From Sclerodactyla briareus (lineage: Eukaryota; Echinodermata; Holothuroidea; Dendrochirotida; Sclerodactylidae): a stretch of DNA of 64,000 bases. Below the pieces are notes generated by a model that was not told where the DNA came from, did no database searches, and saw only the letters and a list, made by a program, of their open reading frames with translations. Positions 1 through 11,000 of the stretch are shown piece after piece. Numbering within the stretch: position 1 is the stretch's first letter; each line of letters starts with the position of its first letter. The translations under genes and the position numbers were made by a program. The stretch lies in NCBI GenBank assembly GCA_026419785.1, contig JAODTK010005522.1, positions 1-64,000 on the forward strand, read 5' to 3'.

Positions 1-1440
1 CTGGATCAGTTAAACAGGGTTTTGAAACATGCATAAGGGAGCGATCGCCCGCAGGCCGAAGTTGGCATGCGTGGCTATTTTCCTTGCCAATGGATGCTTC
101 ACAAAACATGGAAACTCCAGCCCATGGTCCTTACGTCACAACCACAAACAAGCCATTTCAAACATTCTGGCTATAGCTATAATCATCGCTACTTTATCCC
201 AGCCAACATGAGGGTTGAAAGATGTATTTGACTCCGAGAACCACTGATCCAGGCTAACGAAGACATGTATGATGACAATTTAACCTTATCTGTGGGAAGA
301 ACAGTAACAGGGCTGCTTTTTCAGCACTGAAGGCTACTTATTATACAGCTGCTTGGGTGTCAACTGCCCCAACTGGATGATTGCAAATTGATTGTCAAAA
401 TTGATGAATTGTGTTCCAGTGAAGAAGGTTGTGAAAGTGGGAAATTCGAAAATGGCACCCCATGGACAAAATTTTAAAACACTACACTACCACATTATTC
501 AAACATCAAAATAGAGGGGATGCTATATCCCTTTTTTATTCGTCATTGAAAATATATTTTATCACCGACAACAGAATCGAAGAATGGTAGGCTTTCGGAA
601 TGGAATTTGTACTCTTGAAGTCAACTTTCGAATGGTAAACAGTGACATTACTGCAACTGGATTTGGTTATGTACACCCCTGATTGCTATGTTCAAAGCGG
701 TCAGCCTGGAATATCCTTCACTATAGAACAGGTTTATGACTTTATTACTTAATATTTAAGTGGCAAATGGAATGCTAATTCCCAGTCGTAATAACGGGTC
801 ATTAAATCAGCAAACAGAATGAACAGAAGGAATACTCACCCTGTCAATCTGTTGACATCATTTGAGAGTAGTGACGGATCTGACCAACGGTTTGTCTCCT
901 GGAATCTGTATTGCCAGCGTCCCATGCCTGCAGGGACGAAAAGGGTGGTCAGACAAACAGACTGGTAGTGCTTGTCACGCCATTGACAGCAATGTGTGGA
1001 ATATAAGCCTAAGAATCTATGGAACAACCCAATTGCAATCGAGAGAGCTTCTCTCTACTGAGCGATGTGATATCAGATTCATTGTAGAATGCGTTAGGAT
1101 CGTACGACTAATATCAACAACAGAGTAATCGGACCGAGGAAACATGTCTTCCATGCATGCACACAATGGTTTCTGTTAAGAGGAAGCGCTGATGATTAAA
1201 GCACATGGTTAGAAGAATAGGCTAGGCTGGATGGAGGAGACAGACCTTCATACATCCTCAGAAGAAAAAAAAAAGAGTTTAATGCACAGCCAAAATTAGT
1301 GCCCACAAGGTATGGTGAGTACAGTAGGAAGTCTCTCAAACTACTTCAAAAAAGATCTAATAGTTTCAAAGAGCTCTACCTCAACCGCACAATTTCAATT
1401 GAAGTAGTAAAACAGAGATAGGACTATCACATTAGTAGTA
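1..1440. other. no gene or element recognised
   Basis: I see no coding segment, RNA gene or repeat structure that I can support in this stretch. Open frames are short, on both strands, and without clear splice signals. The sequence is AT-leaning and unique within the window. Confidence 0.5.
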
Positions 1441-1680
1441 CCGTGGTGTACTGGGAAGGCGGGGGGGGTGGGGGCAGACCACCCGGACCAGTGATCAATA
1501 AATTTTTATCACCAAAACTGAGTTTTTGCAGGGGTTATAGGCAAATTTGCACAGCAGTTTCTAGGGCCTATAATTGGTACTTTAGTTCCAATATGTGGTG
1601 AGGCCATTTATGAGGCGCCACTACCCTTGGTTCTACCTCCACCCCCCCCCCCCCCCAACAAATCTCTGCATACGCTACTG
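1441..1680. mobile_element. short non-autonomous DNA element, copy 1, with internal C15 tract
   Basis: This 240-bp segment shares its layout and much of its sequence with 53117-53378. Both have a left end resembling CAGTGGTGTA, a middle with TCTAGGGSCCATAA-like and GGCCATTTATG words, a run of C at the same place, then AAATCTCT and a right end that is roughly the reverse complement of the left (here TACGCTACTG). The left end here is decayed to CCGTGGTGTACTGG. No transposase is visible. Such ends are seen in hAT-type and similar non-autonomous elements, but no clear target-site duplication is visible, so the superfamily is open. The G-run at 1461-1468 near the left end mirrors the C-run near the right end. 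Confidence 0.5.
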
Positions 1681-1718
1681 ATGTATACCTGCCATTTTTA
1701 ATACTTTTCCGATATTAC

Positions 1719-1940
1719 GATAAAAGGATTGAAAGAAACACGAATGATTTTAGGACCAACAATCTCCGCCAATTTGGCAGAGCCTTGAACGAAAAAATAA
1801 TGGAAAAAGGAATTGCTAGATGCTTAAGGCCAGATTCTTTTGACTTCAAGGAAATGGAACACAAAAGAATTAGCCTTTCGTTCTCAGGGTTTACAACTGT
1901 GACGCCCTTCAGGATCCTCATGCTAGTTCAACATGCTTGA
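1719..1940 (+). other. unassigned open segment ending in TGA
   Basis: One plus-strand frame is open from at least 1719 to a TGA at 1938-1940 (about 73 codons). It holds an in-frame ATG at 1800 that opens a 46-codon ORF. Residues are mixed and charged (for example RQFGRALNEKIMEKG), and composition is more protein-like than most background frames. I do not recognise a family. No convincing acceptor or donor borders it. It could be a decayed transposon fragment, an exon, or chance. The opposite strand is also open here, which weakens the case. Confidence 0.15.
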
Positions 1941-2577
1941 CAAGTCGCCAACTGGGAAGAGAAGCTTGAGCTGTGAAGCCTTGTTGGCAAGACAAAGCCA
2001 ACAGATTAAATTAATGAGACACATTCATGCATATCCTTTAATGTATTCTTTACGCAACTGGTTCACAAACATGATAAGATAACAGAATCTGAACCCCCCC
2101 CCCCCGCTTCATACACAAGGGGCTACCAGATTTTGGGAAATCGTTCACCACACTTCATTGGATCATGATTATGACTACTGGCTATTATCGTCCCACAAGA
2201 ACTTACTTTTTTATAACCACAACGCTGTGTGGGAGACCCTCTGTGCAATCCCAGTCCGACTAAGACGACGCAACAGGCATGGGCAGAGTGGTCAGGCACG
2301 ACGGAACAATGGCCAATCCTGCGGCGGCACAGGTAGGGCCTGTTTCTGTTTATGCCCTGTCATCACCGAATTTGCACAAGAACCGCCAACAAATTGGCTA
2401 GCGATCTTGAAGATGCACTCCTGTGGGTATTGGAATATGAGAAAAAGTCAAAGAACAACGACTTATCCCAGCTGTATACAACAGGCTGTGCCTGACGCTA
2501 ACGCATAGACTCGTTTCAAAAACATATTATATAGAGTATGAGCTAAGATTTTCACACTGATGATCTCCATACCAAAA
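1941..2577. other. no feature recognised
   Basis: Apart from a C-run at about 2094-2105, nothing here is recognisable on either strand. Confidence 0.4.
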
Positions 2578-3275
2578 CGACCCTGTCAGAAAATAATAGG
2601 CGGGTTGCTCGACACCTCATAAGGAAGTTTATTAATACCCAGATTTCAACTGGGGACAATCCAAGGTGTGGCTGAATCATGTTTTACAATGTTTTATACT
2701 TTCTGGTCAGAAACAACCTGGAGGTTGTACTACACTGATAATGAAATTTTTACCCATACCAATACCAACAGACTGGAAAAATCCAAATATTGTGGCCTCA
2801 TCATGATACAATTTTAATACAGCCCAGGTCGGATAAAATATGGGGCTGTTCTACACCTTGAAGATACAAAGTTATACTACTAGTCAAATTTAACGGGAAT
2901 CAATCCTAATGTATCCTGGCTCATCCATGTTTACAATTTTTCAACTGACCTGGTCGGAGAAAATATGGGACTATTCTACACTTATAACAAACTTATTTAA
3001 CCAGATTTCCACTGAAACAATCAGGTTTCAAAAACATCATAAGGTTTACAATGTTTTCATACTGACCCAGGTGGGATGAAATATGGGCAGTTCCACACCT
3101 TTAAACAATTTTATACTACCAGCTTTCCACCATAACAACCCTAGTTGTATAACTGCCCTCTGGTCTGGATACAATTGGGTCTGTTCTAACACCTTACAAC
3201 AAAATTTATACATACCAGATTTCCACTGTAACAACTTGATATCTAGCGTCATCATATTTACCATTTTTCATACGA
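2578..3275. repeat. degenerate tandem repeat, about 121-bp unit, six copies
   Basis: A degenerate block recurs at about 2580, 2702, 2823, 2947, 3064 and 3160. Its landmarks are a CCTGGTCGGA-like word, AAAATATGGG, TTCTACACCTT, CAGATTTCCACTG and TTTACAATTTTTC. Spacings are about 122, 121, 124, 117 and 97 bp. Copies have diverged by substitutions and indels, so this is an old minisatellite or small satellite rather than a recent expansion. The open frames in it are not conserved between copies and are not genes. Confidence 0.75.
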
Positions 3276-4593
3276 GGCACAAATTAGCCCTGATCAAAAA
3301 ACAATGGGAACAGAGGGCATTCCCGAGTTGCAGGATCTCAATTTTCAAACTGACTACAATATATAGCTCATTTGGCCCTTCATGTCCAACAAGCTATTAT
3401 GATGGACTCATCCATGCAGGATAGCTCCCCGTATGAGCTTCCAAATTCAGGTATGTTGACCAAAAGATGTTCATCAATCTCAACAGGGTGAGTAAACTGC
3501 GGAGGCTATATCAGGTCAGTTAGATTGCCTGTCGGGTTCGCGTCGAAGCTGAAGACCACTCGATGCATCCATCTACTATGGTCCGCCAGAATCAAAGGCA
3601 ACAGCGGCAAGCGTCACAAAGACCCTGTATAGGGCTCTCCCAAGACTGGGGGATTCCCCTGTTCTTGACTGCTTCTGAGTTCCAATCCCACTCCTAAAAA
3701 AATAAATAGGTTTGATTGGATTCATTGGTTGATAAACGGTTACCAATAAATTCCCAACAGGTGTTACAGATTAAGGTAGACAGGGCAACAAAATTCAAGG
3801 AGACAATACCATCCTGTCACCTCTGTTTAGGGCAGAGAATGCCCCCTCCTCCTGTGCATTTGTTCCCACAGAGATTTGGGGCTCTCTGGAACGATTGGGG
3901 GACCATGGAAGCAATTCCTTACCACTCAATTCTTGAAGGCAATTCCTATGAATGGATCCTGGGGTTCATACAGCCTTACAAGCATCATTTTGCACGGCAA
4001 ACTCCACTTTCCTGTTATTCACGATGTGTATGCTTAAAGATGATGGCAACTGTTGGTTGGTACGCCATTTAACCATCCCCCCTGCCCAAGCTAGCAAGCA
4101 CTGTCTCGCTGTCTGGGGGTCCCCCAAACACTTGGTTATTAGAAGGGGTCTGTGGATAGGAAGAGGTTTGGGATTCGGGAACCTAGGCCCTAGTATGAGT
4201 TGCATCTCTACAACATACTGTACCTTTCCTACCATACCTACAGTATTTAGGACTGGGCTACCCATATGCTAAAACAAGATGGTTCTTAAGCCCCTCATTA
4301 GGCTCATTAGTCATTCCTTCAGCCAACAACACCTGATTATGTCAGTTGTCTGACATTCACGCGGTGGACTCAGGCGGGTGTAGGCCCATCTGCTGCCCCT
4401 CTGCTGCCCTTCCCCGCCCCCTCCTCCCGCAGCTGGGCCTGTTCCCAACTCGTGTGCTCCATCTTTTAGGATCAATCAATAATTACATTATATACCTACA
4501 TTATTGTCACTCTCCTGGATCCCTAGCTTCATTTATACCTCACATTTTTAGCCACAATTTTCTGTGTCGTTGTTGATAGGTACTAAGACGACT
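3276..4593. other. no gene recognised
   Basis: Two overlapping plus-strand ORFs of 106-118 codons lie at 3716-4272 with a 99-codon minus-strand ORF over the same bases. Codon use is unremarkable, nothing resembles a known family, and no splice signals stand out. I treat them as chance. Confidence 0.4.
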
Positions 4594-4780
4594 GGGAGGC
4601 GTATAGCTCAGTTGGTAGAGCTCCGGACTTGAGAATCATAGATTGCGAGTCGAATCCCAATGAAGCCTGAGGTCTTTTCTGCAAGTGCTGTTGCACAAGC
4701 ATGTCTCCTCTCCTCGAATGTCCACCTACCCCTTTTACAAGTTGGTACCTGCGAGGTTAACGAAGTAGTCGCCGCTGCGT
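4594..4780 (+). mobile_element. tRNA-derived SINE, family A, truncated copy
   Basis: The head carries RNA polymerase III promoter elements: an A box TAGCTCAGTTGGTAGAG at 4604-4620 and a B box GAGTCGAATCCC at about 4648-4659. It continues into a body with GCATGTCTCCT and a GTTGGTACCTG word. The same head and body recur at 62769-62930, which identifies a dispersed SINE rather than a tRNA gene. The cloverleaf cannot close as an intact tRNA. The 3' tail seen in the 62.8-kb copy is missing, so this copy is 3'-truncated or has a different tail. Confidence 0.7.
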
Positions 4781-5261
4781 TCGCTGCCAGGGGTGTAGTA
4801 GATCTGAGCTACGTGCACCCTGGTGGGTGCGGGGAGCCAATTTCTTTCATCAGGTTAGTCCTGTGAAGAGGCGCTTGCCTTGATACAAACTATAAACCCA
4901 AATCTTGATCTACTGTGTTTGACCTGATTTAGACTGAAAACACTACTTTTCCTGCTTTTTAGATGTCAAGTTCTACTCTATTCTGCTTTCCTCCCAATTT
5001 ACCAATTGGTTTTGTTCATGAGGAAAAAGCCATACATGCTTTTTGAAATATTAAGCAGAAAACACTTGACACAATTCAATAGCCATATGAATTCAAAGAA
5101 ACTGCAACACTCCTTCACCAAAAAAAAAAAAGTAATGCCCAGAAAACATTTTTCCCCTCCTCAGAAGGCAGTATGGCGTGCCCTTGAATGAAATGGGGGA
5201 AGCTTCCCTACCCTATGAAACTTGAAAGGAAACTGCAGGATGAATTATAAAGAGGTTAATA

Positions 5262-5420
5262 TATATCAGCTGAGAAAAACTGAATGCGCCAGTCCAACCC
5301 AAAGTTCATATGACTCCCCGTTACAGAGTTACAGTCCTTTGAAGTTGGTGGCATGTTTTTTGCGCAGATTGAAAAGCTGCCCATCAAGCAATAATAAATG
5401 ATATCATACTTGCACAGCCT
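5262..5420. repeat. dispersed repeat, copy 1 of 2
   Basis: This stretch matches 34985-35140 in the same orientation. Shared words include TAATATATATCAGCT, AAAAACTGAAT, AAGTTCATA, CCGTTACRGAGTTACAGTCC, GAAGTT and TTGCGCAGAT. The two copies differ by scattered substitutions and indels. No coding content or terminal repeats are visible. It is a member of an unidentified interspersed family. Confidence 0.65.
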
Positions 5421-6900
5421 GCAAAACATCTTTGTTTTCTAATGAAATTCACACATTATTTTCACTTTGAGAAGCATTTAGTCTATGGGAGAAGATCGCT
5501 GTAGTGGGTTGGTAGGTGTTGAATGTTGATGGTTACTTTGTTGAGAGGAAGACACATCACAAATGTTGACTTATGCAACAAAATGAAACAATGAAATACA
5601 TGACAACTTCCCGGGTTGTCTAGGTGTGACGTCGTGCATTATTGCACAATTAGGATTCTCCCCCAATTTCTCTGCATATTGGACCAAATCTGAAGGCTAA
5701 CATTCCACATGGGAACATCATATTGAAATGGAGTTCGGACTTTGAGCTACAGTTTCCCATTCTCCGCAATACATAACCTCTAATGTATCCAATCCTGTAG
5801 AATCTACTTTGTCCTTTAAGCATTCTTATTCAGGCCTAATGACACCATGTATCTGTTTTTAAGCTTCACCTCACCAAACCATATCCATCAAAGCGTTGGA
5901 ATTTCTTTGAGGCATTTCCTTGAACAAATCAGGCAGGAAAGATAGCAAGAGTTTTCAACCTTCAAAATTTCCTGTGAAACGTTTGAGAATCCTGCTAACC
6001 ATGCCAGAGCTTTCGATCCACTGCCTGCTAATGTTTGGCAAGCTTCCAGACTTTGGAATGCCATTCAAGCACTTCCTGACAATTGCATCTCTCAAAGTAT
6101 TTGCATAAGATAGCACTTCACATATAGGCCTAAATGTTGATGCACTGTCACATATTGTGTTATTATCCACAGTTCTGCATTCACCTTCTACTCTTGATAC
6201 ATCACAGATACCTCTAGGGGCTGCCATCCTTCCGCTGAATGACCACAGCAATACCTCTGTGGTATATACTCTAGTGTCTTCTTTAATACTGGTACAAAAC
6301 AACTTCAGGAAGAACAAATACAACCATAAGAAGCATGTTTCCTTTCAATATGCTTCCCAGGGACCTTTAAAACTGCCCTGAGCACTGGTTTGGAAACTGC
6401 TGGAATATAGGTTCATGGAAGGTTCACTTCCTCAATGTATCTAGTTGCAATAGACTTAGACCTTCGGCATGATCTATCAATTACGTACATCCTAACCTGT
6501 ACTCAATTATGTACTGATTACACAGAGTAATGGAGCATGCCTCACACAAAAGGAAAGGCCTGCTTCAAAAACCTACCCTGGATACTCATGGAAGGGGTCA
6601 CGACCTCTGACCTTTACCGTTACTGACCATTGTGTAATAATGCATTAATATATGGAGCAAACATGCAAGCTGGGGTCTCCCTGAGTTTTGAGACTGATCA
6701 CGTCCTAGGGGAGGGATCTAAAGGGGAAAATGTGTACTGCTTGTCTTTGATGATCGGACAACCAAAAATTGAGCCCGATTGAATTTTTCTTTAGTGAATT
6801 TTTTTGGTATACATGCCGAACAGAGGATCGATCCTATTGTAAGGCCCAGCAAGGGTGCAGACCTGGATACTGCACAAATTGTCAGCTGCGAATTTTTCAC
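5421..6900. other. no feature recognised
   Basis: I see nothing supportable. A minus-strand ORF of 122 codons at 5955-6323 overlaps plus-strand ORFs and resembles no family I know. Confidence 0.4.
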
Positions 6901-7144
6901 AAGGTACACGGAATAAGGCAATGCCTCTTTGGCGGTACCTTGACTGTGGGGTGGGGGTAATCACACGCAGACGGCAACTTGCAAATTGCCTACCCCTCGT
7001 TTGTACCTGCTCCAATCCCTTGTGCTGAGCGCCCAGCGAGAAGGCAACAGGTTCCATTTTTAAAGTCTTTGGTATGACCCGCCCGAGCAATCCAACCCGG
7101 TCTCCCGGGTGGAAGGCCGACGCTCTACCAATCGTGCCAACCAC
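6901..7144 (-). mobile_element. tRNA-derived SINE, family B, copy 1
   Basis: Read on the minus strand, this begins with a tRNA-like head (GGTTGGCACGATTGGTAGAG, then CGTCGGCCTTCCACCCGGG). It continues through TTCTCGCTGGGCGCTC and GGCAATTTGCAAGTTGC and ends near CCGTGTACC. Copies lie at 55625-55835 (plus) and 56188-56436 (minus). The B box here is decayed (GGGTTGGATTGC), while the 56-kb copy keeps GGTTCGAATCC. This is an RNA polymerase III-type SINE that encodes no protein and relies on a LINE for movement. Confidence 0.7.
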
Positions 7145-7660
7145 TGGGGTGTCCTTTCAAATTTCTGTGTAGGTGCTTCTCTTTCAGATTCATGCATGGT
7201 ACAATGCGCCTTAGACAGTTATGTTTTTTGTTCATCCATAGTCCTCCAGGACCAGTGTTCTAATTCGGCGCATACTCACATGTTTGCATTCCACAGTGCC
7301 CTTCTACTGTATTATAATGAATACCTCCCTATGAATTTGGTTGGTTTTCGATATCAATTGTGTCTTATCAACAGGATCATCCACTCCTAAATGAGGAGAG
7401 CGCCCTCATGTTACCCGGGTAATGGATGATCCTGTAGGGAGACGTGCATATATGGGTACTAGCATGCTCTTGTGATCAGAGTCAACATACCCTATGCATC
7501 AACAGCATTAACCAAGGTCAAGGAATCCTAGATCGTCTATAGGGAACCATGCGTGCCGTAGGGTCGGGTACCAGAATAACAAGTTCAGCATTCCGTTCAA
7601 TCTTTGGTCGCTTCACATTTTAGCTGCGGGAAGGAGCAGCTCTACAAGTCATCATGTCTA
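7145..7660. other. no feature recognised
   Basis: Nothing supportable on either strand. Confidence 0.4.
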
Positions 7661-7715
7661 TCCGTCTGTTCGTTCTTTCGTTCGTTCGTTCGTCAGTCCT
7701 TCTGTTCGTTCTCGT
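7661..7715. repeat. TTCG-rich microsatellite
   Basis: An imperfect (TTCG)n tract with TCTG and TCAG interruptions. The uninterrupted core is about 7677-7692. Confidence 0.8.
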
Positions 7716-8389
7716 GCATTCATAACTTCTAAACCATAAATGCGATCAGAATGAAATGGTGGGTTGATGGAGCATGCTACTCGCTAGCCTTAGCTACATT
7801 TATGTTCGATAGTGTTTCCAGATTTGAATTATGTCCAATTAATTACCCCAATTTCCAACTATATTTTGAGCTCTACTTACTGCCAGACAAGTTTGTTTAC
7901 ATTACTCCATCTCTGCATGAGCAGTGTTTACTTATCTGTCAGCAAGGTCGTTTTCAAAGTAATAGTTGACAATAAAAACTATTGTCCAGGGGGAGGGAAT
8001 TTGTCTTTCATCACATCGTGCCCTAGTTATGCATGACAGCGGGGCGGTATTGTTACTGTTGCATTGTTCGTGTTCATACCGACCTGACAGTCCTTTCCAT
8101 TTAGCATATTTACACAAATATTACTATTCACTGCACAATGCATTGTAAGCTGGATTGCCTATTGAATTGAATGACTCTCAGAATGACTTTCCCAGGGGCT
8201 TGTTGACACTGCTCTGGTGGGGCCTATTTATTTGCACATGAGTTTGGAAAACTCCAGTATGGCGGCAGCAGCTGCAAACACGGTCAGCGGTGACTGTGAA
8301 TATAAAATTGCCATGAACCCTCTCAAGTCCTATAAACTAGGCTAGGTTACAGCCACTAGTCAACAATTTTATGGTAGCTGGTGGAAAGC
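7716..8389. other. no feature recognised
   Basis: Overlapping short ORFs on both strands show no coherent coding signal. Confidence 0.4.
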
Positions 8390-8670
8390 TTCTGGTGGCA
8401 CATGCATTTCATATGCGATTTCAAAGGCATGTGCCTAAATTGCCCCCCCCCTTCTTATCGAAGGTTGTCAGCAGCACCCTCCGTCTTTCTATCGGTGCGT
8501 GACTTTTTAAGCCCGTATGGGTTGTTTCGGTGGCACATGCAATTCATATGCGATTCACAGGAATGAGGCCCGTAAATTGCCCCCCCCCTTCTTATCGAAT
8601 GTTAGTCAGCAGCCACCCCATGTCTTTCTATTCGGTGGTGACTTTTTAAGCCCGTATGTGGTTGTTAAGG
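8390..8670. repeat. tandem duplication of about 135 bp
   Basis: GGTGGCACATGCA(T/A)TTCATATGCGATT occurs at about 8394 and 8529. Both copies continue through a C-run, CTTCTTATCGAA, GTCTTTCTAT and GACTTTTTAAGCCCGTATG. A third start (GTATGTGGTTGTTAAGGCGCATGC) follows at about 8654 but then diverges. The two full copies differ at several sites and indels. Upstream and downstream sequence is not part of the unit. Confidence 0.75.
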
Positions 8671-10365
8671 CGCATGCTAGCACTGAACAGTCGGGAAAAC
8701 AGGGACCAGATTCCCCCATAGCACTCTCGTTACGGGCAAGGGTCAATAATCGGGCGCCGGCGCACAAACAGAGCCCGGCAGGAGTGAGCGCCCGTAGAGT
8801 TCCAATTCAAATTCCACGGCGCTACCTTTTCCTGCAACCTAGCGCCCGTCAAACTTGTAGATCATCTTTACTTTGCCCAAACATCTAAAGTGAGCTACAC
8901 GAGTGTTCAAACGATTATGCCAATATCCGATGTTACCGATGATTTTTTCCTAAGCGGTCCGAGTCCGATTACGGCTTATTCAAGTCCATTACACGTTCAC
9001 ATGTAATTGCATTACGTGTAAGGCATGTACTTCCCTGAGTTAAATCCCATCAAGACCTACAGGGGTAGTCATAATTCAGCTTTAGTTTCAAGTAATTACT
9101 TATCAGATTCACTTTTTACGCATGCATGTTTGGTTCCCGGTGAAGGAAACAAAATAATATACGCAGCTTAGAATGATTCGGGAAGCTCCATACGTCTTGT
9201 GAAATCATAAAGTCGATAAGAGCGGCCAGTGGCACGGATCGAGAAGCTGAATTAGACTTTCCGTGAATACACCGTACACAAAAACGTGTGTACGTGTTAC
9301 ACATTGTAGCGGTAAACATCAACGTTCGATCATCGCTCCACACACCACTAAAGCTATAACGAGTTTTCCCATGGCCCCTGTGGTTAAGCTGAATAACTAC
9401 GAGCGTAGCGGTCGCGATTCACAAAAAGGTTGCTGGGCTGTGCACTAGCGTAGACCTACATACTCAAAGCATGAATGAATGGTTTTATTCACCAATTCTC
9501 AAATGGGTTCAACGATGATCGTGTTGACTCCGTGGCCGTCCTAATGTGCACTGTAGTTTGTTTTCCAATAACAGTTACAGAACAACGCTCATACACACCG
9601 CGACATGGGCTTACGCACGTGGGAGATTCTCATGTTCATGACTAAGTCTTGGTGCGACCGTGTGTTCATACTCGTAAGAGACTATCAAATGAATGTCTCT
9701 GCGTGAAGTAGTATTGGTTGACGTGATAACCCCCAGATGAGTCCCCGACATAATGTACTCACGAGATATGGAAGCATAGAAAATTTGAGATTGGTAAGTG
9801 TCCAATGAAGCTTCCTTCCAAAGGTGGCAAAACAAAACTAATCACTACTGTAAACCATCGTGTGTGCTGTATTGCCCCATTGCCTGTGTGGCATATTGTT
9901 TTGGTCACGACGAGCACATACATATTTTGCGATAAAAACTGTTTTTGCTTCCAAAACTCGTGTCACTTTAGTGGCCCCTGGTAAATAGAAAGTAGCCCAT
10001 GGTACCAATGAAATGCCCGTGAACCAGGGGCCACTTTTCTGAAAAAGTGGCCTGGTGCACACTTTCCTTACTTTACCCTTGGTTACGGGTATTTTTAAAT
10101 TTTCACCACTATTGAAAACCAACCCGTCATACCCACGTTTTTGGATGTTACTGTTGATACGCATGGGGAAATCTGTGAAGTTCTGTGTGGCAGGATTTGT
10201 GATGTTCGGCAGGGGAGTTGCGACAGATCGTCTGCATGCTGTTACGTTTTCAACATTGAAGTGCAATTGCCACATATAATCATTATATCTCATTAGACTG
10301 TAACAGCAAACAGGAATATAGCCACATACCTGCCAAACTCCACCCTGCCCTATATGGACCAACTT
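8671..10365. other. no gene recognised; overlaps the longest ORF of the window
   Basis: The longest open frame in the window, 211 codons on the minus strand, covers 9838-10473. It resembles no family I recognise, has no clear splice context, and its upstream end runs into a sequence that recurs at 10915-11000, so I do not call it a gene. The rest of the stretch is featureless. Confidence 0.4.
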
Positions 10366-10445
10366 ATCTATTTTTGTTGCTTGCTTCTCTGTCCTGTCAT
10401 GGTTGAGGACAGGTACATGTCCTTCTTCAGTTTGATCCAGGTATG
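10366..10445. repeat. short dispersed repeat, copy 1 of 2
   Basis: A segment with GCTTGCTTCTC, GTCCTGTC, GTTGAGGA and TGTCCTTCT recurs about 550 bp downstream at 10915-11000 in the same orientation. Both lie next to C-rich text about a ...CTATAYGG... word. The family is not identified. Confidence 0.5.
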
Positions 10446-10914
10446 TGCTTGAAAATGGGCTGGGCAGATTCACCCCACTATTGCAGCACTGCCATTGTGA
10501 GAATTTGTTGGAGCAGAATTTCCACAGAAAACTGCCCCTTGCTTACCACCTATCCCCCCCAACCTATTCTAGTTCTCAGACACATTAGTTTCTAGATATG
10601 AGTGATCCCGAAATCTAGGTCTCTCCCAGAATTTCGAAAATGCGGTACGAACACCTTTGATAAAGAATAGGCAAACTGCAAGGCAGGCGCTTTCAGATAG
10701 TAGAGATTCCCGCCCAAGGACTAAGATGGGGGCCTGAAAGCCATGCATACCAGATTCCAGCTCCCACTGGTCTCAGGTAATCAAGTCTCTCGTTGTAAAT
10801 CAGATCTTGTAAAGACCTGCCTGAACCATCTTTTGTTTAATAGTTTTTGAGCCACAGGGGGGGAAACGCCTATCCCCACTGACCCCACTACACCCCGGAC
10901 CTATAGGGAACCGC
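10446..10914. other. no feature recognised
   Basis: Spacer between two copies of a short direct repeat. Nothing else is visible. Confidence 0.4.
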
Positions 10915-11000
10915 TACCTTTCCAGTTTGGTCACTTGCTTCTCCGGTCCTGTCTGTTGAGGATCTGTAACTGTCCTTCTGTTCGAGGGGTGCTTGTAGCC
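10915..11000. repeat. short dispersed repeat, copy 2 of 2
   Basis: Direct-repeat partner of 10366-10445. It shares ACTTGCTTCTCCGGTCCTGTC and TGTCCTTCTGTTCGAG-like text, with indels relative to copy 1. Confidence 0.5.

Noticed and set aside
4594-4665. Functional tRNA gene
   Set aside because: A and B boxes are present, but acceptor and anticodon stems do not close and the sequence continues into a SINE body shared with 62769-62930.
9838-10473. Longest open frame in the window (211 codons, minus strand)
   Set aside because: No recognisable family, no splice context, and its upstream end lies in a sequence repeated at 10915-11000. One frame of this length is expected by chance in 64 kb.
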